Below, in pieces: positions 56,914-64,000 of a DNA stretch of 64,000 bases. The position numbers and the translations under genes are program-made. The stretch is from Exophiala sp. HKRS030 (taxonomy: Eukaryota; Ascomycota; Eurotiomycetes; Chaetothyriales; Herpotrichiellaceae), in contig JAHWDD010000010.1 of the NCBI GenBank assembly GCA_023897205.1, forward strand, positions 124,001 to 188,000. The letters are read 5' to 3'. Under the pieces are notes generated by a model. That model was not told the DNA's origin, searched no databases, and saw nothing but the letters and a program-made list of their open reading frames with translations. Positions within the stretch are counted from its first letter, which is position 1; the number at the start of each line of letters is the position of its first letter.

Positions 56914-58952
56914 ATGCCTCTGGAATTGAAGAATCTGCACGTCATCGACGACCAATCGTTCGACTACGTATTCGAGAGAGATGTTGACATCCCTCTGAAA
57001 ACAACAAAACCAGCATTCGAAGGAGATCCCCTTATTGTTCGTGCAAACGTCTACCGGCCCAAAAAGCCAGGGAGGAGGTTCCCTGTACTGGTCACCTACG
57101 GGCCCTACGGAAAAGACATACCTTACTCTCAGTTCCACGCCGCTTCGTTTGCAGAAGTCAATCCAAAGCACAAGTCAACCCATTCGGCATGGGAAGTGCC
57201 CGACCCGCTGTTCTGGACGTCCAACGACTACGTGGTCGTGCGGGCAGATGAACGTGGGACGGGAAACAGTCCTGGGTTCCTCGACTCTATGAGCTCCGGG
57301 ACTTGTGACGGGTTCGCGGATGTCATCGAATGGTGTGCGGACCAACCATGGAGCAGTGGCAGGGTAGGACTGTTGGGCATCAGTTACTACGCCGGATCTC
57401 AATGGCGAGCGGCGGCTAGGAATCCCAAGGGACTGGCATGCATCATACCTTGGGAAGGTCAGACGCTTTGAAACAGCACCGGGTTCTTTCTTTTCCACCA
57501 AAGTTCTTGATTTGATTCTCCTGAACCGTCGCTCTCATGGGGGTTACTGAAGTGCCGGAACTGACCACCACCCAGGTATGAGCGATTATTACCGAGACCG
57601 AGTAAGACATGGCGGGATCTTGTCGAACCAATTCATAAGTACTTACATCCCCTTTGCGGCCCTCCTTTCATTAGTATCTTGTCCGTGTGCTATTCTCTGA
57701 CACCGGTCAAACAGAATGGTGGTACGATAGACAAGTCGGATCCAACCAATACCGTCTCGGTGGGAGAACCGAACGAAACTGGGGCACAGACAGTCTGGAA
57801 GGTGTCTTGTCCGCCGAAGAACTGTCTCGGTACAGGGCAGAGCAGCCCGTCGATTGTGCCAACAACAGATACCGCGACGACGTATACTTTGCCTCGCGGG
57901 ATTTCAAGCTCTCGGACGTCAAAGTTCCCGTCCTCAGCGTCGCCAACTGGGGAGGAATCCACCTCCACCTTCGAGGCAACGTGTTGGGTTATCTCGGGGT
58001 CGGGTCCGAGTTCAAGTACCTCCGCTTCATCACAGGACGACACGACCTCCCATTCTTCTACGACGAGGAAGTAAAAGTGCAAAAGTCATTTCTCGACGCG
58101 TGTCTCAAGGGTGACGATCCAGGAGGGTGGCTGTCAACGACACCAGGGTCACTCCCACCCGTCAGCCTGTACGTGAGGCAAGGCAACCCCGGTTTCAATG
58201 ACGCAGAAGCGGAGCGTCTCGCGTTCCCTCGTAGAGCGGAGTGGGAATGGCCCATCGCAAGGACAGTCTATACGAATTATCACCTCCGCGCCGCGGGAGA
58301 GATGTCCACGACACCGCCACCACCAACCACGGTCACCACCGCGTCAGGGAAAGGGACAGTTTCCTACGAAGCTCCGAAAGGCCGCAAGGTCTTCAAGACA
58401 CCACCGTTCACCGAACGATGTGAAATCACAGGCCACCCGACCGCAAGACTGAGTGTATCCCTTTCTCCGTCGTCCCGAGAGGAAGAAGGGCCGTCGACCA
58501 CACCCACAGACATGGACATCTTCCTCACGCTGCGTCATTACGACAGGCGTGGCACCGAGATCTTTTATACCGGCGCGGTGGGTGACCCCGTCCCCGTCGT
58601 GCGAGGTTGGTTGCGGCTGTCACTCCGCAGCCTCACCTCGCAGCCTACGTTCCTGAGCGACGTTGTGCCCGAGCGCGACTACCTCTCCACGGACCTACAG
58701 CCGGTGGAAATCGGCAAGGTCTACACGGTCGACGTCGAGATCTGGCCCACCTGCGTCGTCGTGGAGGCCGGGGAGGCCCTCGCGTTGGAGGTTTCGAGCT
58801 GTGATTCGCCGGAGGGAGTGTCGCTCTTTGGCCACAACCACCCCGATGATCGGGCGGAGAGTGTTTTCAAAGGTTACAACCACCTCCATGTCGGTGGGTC
58901 GGAGTATGAAAGTTATCTGCGGCTGCCGATCGTCCCACCACGGGTTGGATGA
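56914..58952 (+). CDS. CocE/NonD-type acyl hydrolase (peptidase S15 family)
   Basis: Exons 56914-57457, 57576-57638 and 57715-58952 encode 614 residues. The N-terminal alpha/beta hydrolase domain has RANVYRPKKPG, VVRADERGTGNSPG and the nucleophile Ser157 in LLGISYYAG (Gly-x-Ser-Tyr-x-Gly type). An acid/His region lies in FITGRHDLPFFYDEE. The C-terminal jelly-roll domain (X-Pro dipeptidyl-peptidase C-terminal type) shows ERCEITGHPTARLSVSL, MDIFLTLRHYDRRGTE and GWLRLSLR, ending in GGSEYESYLRLPIVPP. No signal peptide. Members hydrolyse esters or amides such as cocaine, cephalosporin esters or X-Pro peptides; the substrate here is unknown. Exon 2 is only 63 nt. Confidence 0.9.
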
Positions 58953-59598
58953 CCCTTCGATGATCTAGCATTCTACTTATGAGGTACTCTCCATTTATTT
59001 TGTAAAACGTCTACCGATATCGCTGCATGTCTTGGGCGAGAAATTGAGAGCGGAGCACTACCAGTACGAAACGCCGGGCGGGTGAAAGATGCAGATAAAC
59101 GCAGGAGAAGCGTTCTCTCGGTCGTAAAAGGACCCAAATGTGCGAAGCCCGAAGGTGGTCGGTGGAGAGAGGCAAGCATGGAGCTATCCCCCACCCGAAC
59201 CGAGTCCTTTTGGAATTCTACCGGCAACAATGGGTAGCCGTTATGAGGGCATAGATTACGTAGATGGGCGAGGAAAATATGATGAATGTTCGTCAAACAT
59301 CCCATGCTTAGAATTGACCAGGTTTGGATCATCATCAACGTGACTTACCACGTCGTTTGTGGTTTTGCGGGTTGACCGAAAAAAAAGAAACACTTAGTAT
59401 CACCGGATCGTGTGGCTGGCTAGAAAATTGTGGGAGGGGCACGAAAAGGGGGCCGAAGCCTTGCTACAAATTAACCTCAGCAATATTTGAGATGCCGAAA
59501 CCAAATTCATCACGGCGCATTTGTATTTACAGCAATGAGAAGCTCCAGATAATACTGATAAAAATCAATTGTATGCCCTATCAAACAAATATCAAAGA
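58953..59598. other. Intergenic region between convergent genes
   Basis: 3' flanks of the CocE-type hydrolase and the beta-propeller gene. No gene supported. Confidence 0.5.
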
Positions 59599-60630
59599 CT
59601 AAAACAGAGCCATTCCGTGTGCAGTCGTCTGGAATTTGTTCTCCTTCTTCGCCACCACATCGACATCAATTGTCCTCAGCTTCTTCACGTGTTCCAGATC
59701 GATCACATCTATTGTGCCACCTTTTGCGGCAGCCACGAACCCCAACCTCCCATCACTACTGGCGCGCATCGTCAATGGCATGATGCCTGACTCTACTTCA
59801 CCCAGCAGAGTCTCGAGTTTTGCATCAAAGACGGAAACCTTCCCATTGATGGGAATGCGCTTGGCTTCGTCGAAACGATACTGCGCGACCATCACGACAC
59901 CCGTGGGTGCCACGTGCACAGAGGCTGGTCCGTAGCCCTTTTCCAAGGGAACGGTCTTGACAATGTGTTCTGTCGTCAGGTCGATGGCCAGAATAGCCGG
60001 GTCGGATGGTAAAGTCCCGAACCGTAGGCTGGGCGTGGGGAACAGGAGATACTGACCACAGCTGGAAAGGTCTGGCTGTTCTGTGCCGCCGGGCACGTCG
60101 ATTTTGCCTATCATGCGGGCTTCCTCAAGGTCGAGGATCGAGATGAATGGCGCAGTCTTGTTGCAGGTATACGCTCGTTTGCCGTCTGGTGTCATGACGA
60201 ACCAGTGTACTTCGAAGAGGCACTCAATGCGTTTGGTGACCTTGTGGGTCTTCAAATCGATAGCAATCAATCCTCCGCCCAATCCATCTGCGGCCGAGAT
60301 CTTTTCGACGGTCACCCACAAAATGTCATGTTGTGTGTCAATCGCAAAGTCGTGCGGAGCTTCGGCGGGCGTCACGTCAATGATATCCATGAATTTCATT
60401 GTGACCAGATCGATGATACTGATTTCCCGCGAGTAGCTACTGTACAAGCCATACATTCCATCGCGATAAGTGTGGGAAGCGTAAAGAACATTGCGCTTCT
60501 TGTCGAGACATAGCTCGTGAGGTTCCGCTGGAAGTCCGCCTAGATATCCTTTTCTGGTGTTTGAAGTCAAGTCGAAAAAGCTGATAGATTGCCCGGTACA
60601 GCTTAACACTGCTAAGGTGTTCTCCATCAT
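59599..60630 (-). CDS. YVTN-type seven-bladed beta-propeller protein
   Basis: A single exon of 343 residues built of repeated blades: LAVLSCTGQSISFFDLTS, NVLYASHTYRD, ISIIDLVTMKFMDIIDV, LIAIDLKTHKVTKRI, ISILDLEEARMIGKIDV, ILAIDLTTEHIVKTV, VSVFDAKLETLLGEV and IDVIDLEHVKKLRTIDV. The pattern is that of YVTN/surface-layer and lactonase-like propellers. There is no signal peptide or membrane segment. Possible roles are a lactonase-like enzyme or a binding scaffold; no catalytic residues can be named. It is divergent from the FAD monooxygenase gene, with about 570 bp between starts, which suggests shared control. Confidence 0.82.
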   Translation of the reverse strand: MMENTLAVLSCTGQSISFFDLTSNTRKGYLGGLPAEPHELCLDKKRNVLYASHTYRDGMYGLYSSYSREISIIDLVTMKFMDIIDVTPAEAPHDFAIDTQHDILWVTVEKISAADGLGGGLIAIDLKTHKVTKRIECLFEVHWFVMTPDGKRAYTCNKTAPFISILDLEEARMIGKIDVPGGTEQPDLSSCGQYLLFPTPSLRFGTLPSDPAILAIDLTTEHIVKTVPLEKGYGPASVHVAPTGVVMVAQYRFDEAKRIPINGKVSVFDAKLETLLGEVESGIMPLTMRASSDGRLGFVAAAKGGTIDVIDLEHVKKLRTIDVDVVAKKENKFQTTAHGMALF

Positions 60631-61198
60631 GACTTGTGGTCAAGATATCTCTCAACAACGATAGAATAGGAGTTGAAGACGTATTGCGACATGCGACTGT
60701 GAGACCGAGGTCGAGGCGGTCTTTGTATCGCTTCGTAGGTGCAATAGAGTGCCTCGGATTCCGACAATGCGCGAGTCGATCCTTGTTACGTCTTTTCCAA
60801 ATCCAACCCCTGAACGCCGTATGTAGCAGATCGTACATCCTCGGCGAACCTTAGTCGACCGCACGCGCCATACTCATGCTGGTCTCCGGCTTTGTGGGGG
60901 AGAGCCGAAACAGGGAGCAAGGGATCGCTGACGATCGCTCTTGTCACTACGACTCGACCGAGAATGACTTCGGCCTCTGCTGGTGATCCTTGTACGAAGA
61001 CCACATGGAACGTATGCTTGTCGGATCTCCCGTTTAGAAGTCATTTTGATGCCAGCTGCCTCTCATAGGTGGTGCTTGACGAACTTGAGGAAATGAGGCT
61101 AAAAAGCATCTTGCCCCTGCTGCTTGTCAAGCTGAAGAATTGATCATCGCTCTGTTTGTGTTCACCATCCCAAAGTCCTTTCTCTGAATTATTTCGAA
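60631..61198. other. Divergent promoter region
   Basis: Shared upstream region of the beta-propeller gene (leftward) and FAD monooxygenase gene (rightward). No gene supported. Confidence 0.5.
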
Positions 61199-62970
61199 AT
61201 GGATAGAGCTGGGAAATCGACCTCTCAAAACCCGTGCCTCAATATTGGTATTATCGGAGCTGGTCTCGCCGGACTTGCTGCTGCAACCGGGCTGGCTCGG
61301 GCGGGTCACAACATTGAGGTAACAATTCAGTCGAATGAAGTGTCACCCCTTCTAATGTGATGCAACAGATCTTCGAAAAATCAGAATTCTCGAGCGAGGT
61401 AGGGGCTGCAATCAACGTGTGTCCCAATGCTGGTAGGATTTTGTCTAGATGGGGATTCAATTTCCAGCGTTGGCAACCTTGTGTGGCTCAGGAGGTACGT
61501 AAGCGATGTTCAGCGTCGTTTAATCAGTGTGGGAAGGCAACCTCATTAATCCGGCTACTCCTCAGACACAGGTGATAGATGCCACAACCGGGAAGATCAC
61601 AGTGCGAGTGCCGTACACTGACTTGAAGGAGCGATTTGGCCATCCATATTATTTATACCACAGAGTTGATCTGCATAATGGACTGAGAGAATTGACTTTG
61701 GAGACTAGGCAAGGCCATCCTCAGACCCAGTTGCGACTGTCATCTGAGGTTGTCGATATCGACTGCGAAAATGGGATCTTGACGCTGAAGGATGGAAGTC
61801 AGATCACTAAGGACCTACTGGTGGTAGCTGATGGTGTGCATGTAAGTAGAGACATGACGCAGGGCCTTGTCATGCCTCACATGCCCGTAGAAGCTTCGAC
61901 GCTGACGCCAATACCATGGCCAGTCACGATTTGTCAACCTCATCAATGGAAAGTCCGCAGACGCCGAAGCTACAGGAATGTGCTCGTACCGCTGGCTGAT
62001 ACCAAAGAGCAAACTCCTCGAGAACCCAGAGTCAAAGGAATTCGTAAGCAAGTATTGCGACGGTATCAGAATTGCATATGCCTCGACCCATACACGTTTA
62101 GTATCGTATCCATGCAGGAGGTAATTTCGAACTCAGTACCCAGTTGAGACATTGTTGATGAACTGACGGATATGAAAAACAAGTGGAGAGTTATGGAACT
62201 TCAATGGCATACATCCAGAGAAGACTGGGCGTTTGGAAGTTGAGGGTGTGTTCGGTTATGATAGCAAAATCTACGGAAGTCGCTGACTCGAACAGATTGG
62301 GATGCGAGAGGCTCGACGGAGGACCTTGTCAACACCTACCGAGACTTCGGGCCACAGATACTGGAAGTCTGCAAGTGAGTAGCGATCATAAGGGGAGAGA
62401 AAGCATTGTTTCTTACAATGCGTGATGATGCACAGGCAGGCAGAAAATTTGAAACTCTGGAAGTTGATGTTCCGGTCGCCACTGGATACTTGGATTCGGG
62501 GGAAAGCTGTACTGATAGGTGATGCGGCGCATCCAATGCTACCTCGTACGTTGCAATGACTTTGCCGGTTTTTATGGTTCTTAACCTAGCCTGGTAGACC
62601 AAGGCCAAGGTGGCGCTCAAGGTATTGAAGACGGTGCAGCTTTGGGAATCATCTTTGCGAATGTCACCTCCAAAGATGACATCCCCAGGCTCTTGGGGCT
62701 CTTCCAAGAGGTTCGACATGATAGAGCCGCTGCCATTCAATGCCTATCCAACGTTGGCTACGACGAAGCTGGCACAGTTGGGAAGCTTCTTGAGCAGTAT
62801 ATTCAAGGGCCAGTGCCCAGTAAGTCACCGAGGAGATATCTTGCATTCTGACTGCTGACATCCGTTCAGAAACGTTCGACGAGATTCATCAGTTCAATTA
62901 TGGCCACGATGTGATGCTGGAGGCTGAAGCTGCAGTGATTAAGAGTGGATTGAGACGGGAAAGCTATTAG
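61199..62970 (+). CDS. FAD-dependent monooxygenase, salicylate hydroxylase-like
   Basis: Nine exons encode 428 residues: 61199-61318, 61369-61494, 61572-61841, 61924-62120, 62184-62245, 62296-62374, 62436-62545, 62598-62819, 62870-62970. The FAD dinucleotide motif is IGIIGAGLAGLAAA (Gly20-x-Gly22-x-x-Gly25). The DG-type motif is VVADGVHSRF, completed across an intron. The GD motif is VLIGDAAHPMLPHQGQGGAQ, also joined across an intron, followed by GIEDGAALG. YPCRSGELWNFNGIHP spans exons 4 and 5. This class uses NAD(P)H and O2 to hydroxylate aromatic acids such as salicylate, sometimes with decarboxylation. The junction at 61494/61572 is the least certain. Length and motif order are normal for the family. 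Confidence 0.88.
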
Positions 62971-63775
62971 ATTAGACTGGCAGTGACAGGAATCGAGGAT
63001 CGCGCACAGGTAGAATCGTACTTTGCCACTCAAAGACCTCTCCCTTTCGATGAGAGTGGTTGCTGTACTTTGGCCTGGTCCATGGTCTTACTCCTGTAGT
63101 TACTCCTGTAGTAGAGCGGCGCTTGAATAGAGTCGTCGAGTGCTAAAGTACAAGTATGTTATCTTTACGGAGTACAAAAGATCAGAAAGTCAGACGCATC
63201 CGAGGTGGAAAATGTGAGGGTGAGATCACATGCAAGATAAGATTAGATGTCCAAAAATCACGTGCAACTAAACAACTCCTATCACGTGCTCTCCACTTCT
63301 GCCTCTGTGTCGGTTGTTGTGATTCATCACAAAGATGACGTTGGAATGACACGAAAGGTGGGCTCCCTCTAGTTTCCTCTAGTTCCCCTGTCCTCCGTAG
63401 ATGGTCTCGAGTGGCCTGAATTGATCGAATGGGATCCAAGACTGCGCCACCATCCTCAATATCTCCAGCTGGCATGGTCAACTGGGCACCAAAATCTAGA
63501 AACCCAACAAGGTTGGAGGACCAAGCTCGATCATTACCATTTCATTTCTCCAGCTATCAAAATTATCCTCTGATTCTTCTTGAATTGCTATTCGACACTG
63601 TCTCCCTTGATGCTATACCCAACACTTCGATTTACTTGCGCAATGGGGGACTACGTCGCTGCTCCTCCTCCTCTATCAGCTGGTCGATAGCATTTCAAGC
63701 CACTTGCCACACCTTTCCACCGCGCCCGCATCACCGTCGCATCGAGTCTCGAACCCTCGCGATATAGTCGCCGAT
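62971..63775. other. Intergenic region
   Basis: 3' flank of the FAD monooxygenase and promoter/leader of the gene starting at 63776. No gene supported. Confidence 0.5.
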
Positions 63776-64000
63776 ATGAGTATCTTTCACCGACGAAGCA
63801 GGTCTGCGTCGGCCTCGGTATGTGTAGCTCTACCTTCACCCTGCTGTCTTCGTTTTCAATGTGCTGACGTATAATCCCAGCGGCCCCAGGCTCCTGCGTC
63901 CGCATCTGCCCATATGGCTGCGACTCAGGCCTTCCTGGCGAACAGAGCATCTCAGTCTCGGGATAATCTGTCAGCTTCCGCTGCAGCAACTGCTCTCAGG
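63776..64000 (+). CDS. 5' end of a Ser/Ala-rich protein gene, cut by the window edge
   Basis: Exon 1 at 63776-63817 (MSIFHRRSRSASAS), then a 63-nt GTATGT...CCCAG intron with a GCTGAC branch. Exon 2, from 63881, is open to the window end. The visible 54 residues continue RPQAPASASAHMAATQAFLA and later SASAAATALR. This Ala/Ser/Asn-rich N-terminus recalls large low-complexity fungal proteins, but I cannot name the family from so little. The splice signals and open frame support a real gene. Confidence 0.6.

Noticed and set aside
61527..61571. Coding use of the WEGNLINPATPQTQ segment in the FAD monooxygenase
   Set aside because: It would require a 32-33-nt intron and the wrong phase; the longer intron to 61571 keeps phase with the preceding exon.
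1..64000. CRISPR arrays, rRNA genes, transposons or insertion sequences
   Set aside because: None seen; repeats in the window are only microsatellites and the duplicated contig end.

Overview
The window is nuclear DNA of a filamentous ascomycete (Pezizomycotina). Protein genes are split by short GT-AG introns (about 43 to 135 nt, often with a CTAAC, CTAAT or CTGAC branch motif). The families present are typical of these fungi: MRPL7, a CDC34-type E2, CSC1/OSCA channel, CLPTM1, CRT10, BMT mannosyltransferase, Zn2Cys6 and C2H2 regulators, P450, berberine-bridge-type oxidase. A black-yeast (Chaetothyriales) or related Eurotiomycete source is my guess and is not proved by the sequence. Most exon boundaries below were placed by hand from splice signals, reading phase and family conservation. 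|| Layout. 1-3.2 kb: no gene seen. 3.2-11.1 kb: CLPTM1-like membrane protein (-), degenerate SDR (+), MMTAG2-domain protein (-), CRT10 (+). 12.1-21.5 kb: beta-mannosyltransferase (+), trans-enoyl-reductase-like oxidoreductase (+), CSC1 channel (+). 22-31 kb: P450 (-), C2H2 regulator (+), beta-lactamase-fold serine hydrolase (+). 31.5-45.8 kb: mitochondrial MRPL7 (-), secreted Ala/Thr-rich protein (+), alpha/beta hydrolase interrupted by an assembly gap (+), ABCC transporter (-), CDC34-like E2 (+). 47-47.2 kb: an extraordinary tRNA gene. 47.9-63 kb: epoxide hydrolase (-), a divergent pair of regulators, a frameshifted FAD oxidase (+), CocE/S15 acyl hydrolase (+), beta-propeller protein (-) and FAD monooxygenase (+); together these could form an aromatic or xenobiotic catabolic set. 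The window ends inside a new gene (+). || The main discovery is at 46984-47233. When four intervening sequences are removed, the segment gives a 73-nt tRNA-Phe(GAA) with all 21 cloverleaf pairs (one of them a G-U wobble) and the invariant bases. One intervening sequence is the ordinary 37/38 tRNA intron (19 nt). The other three (55, 50 and 53 nt) lie in the D loop, the D stem and the anticodon stem. Each starts GT, ends AG and carries a fungal branch-point motif 12-13 nt before the AG, so they look like spliceosomal introns in a Pol III tRNA gene. I know of no described precedent for this in tRNA genes. || Other points: two copies of an exact 127-bp sequence flank a 100-N gap (an unmerged contig overlap), and a stop-free 54-nt intron with a perfect TACTAAC is hidden in the ABC transporter frame.
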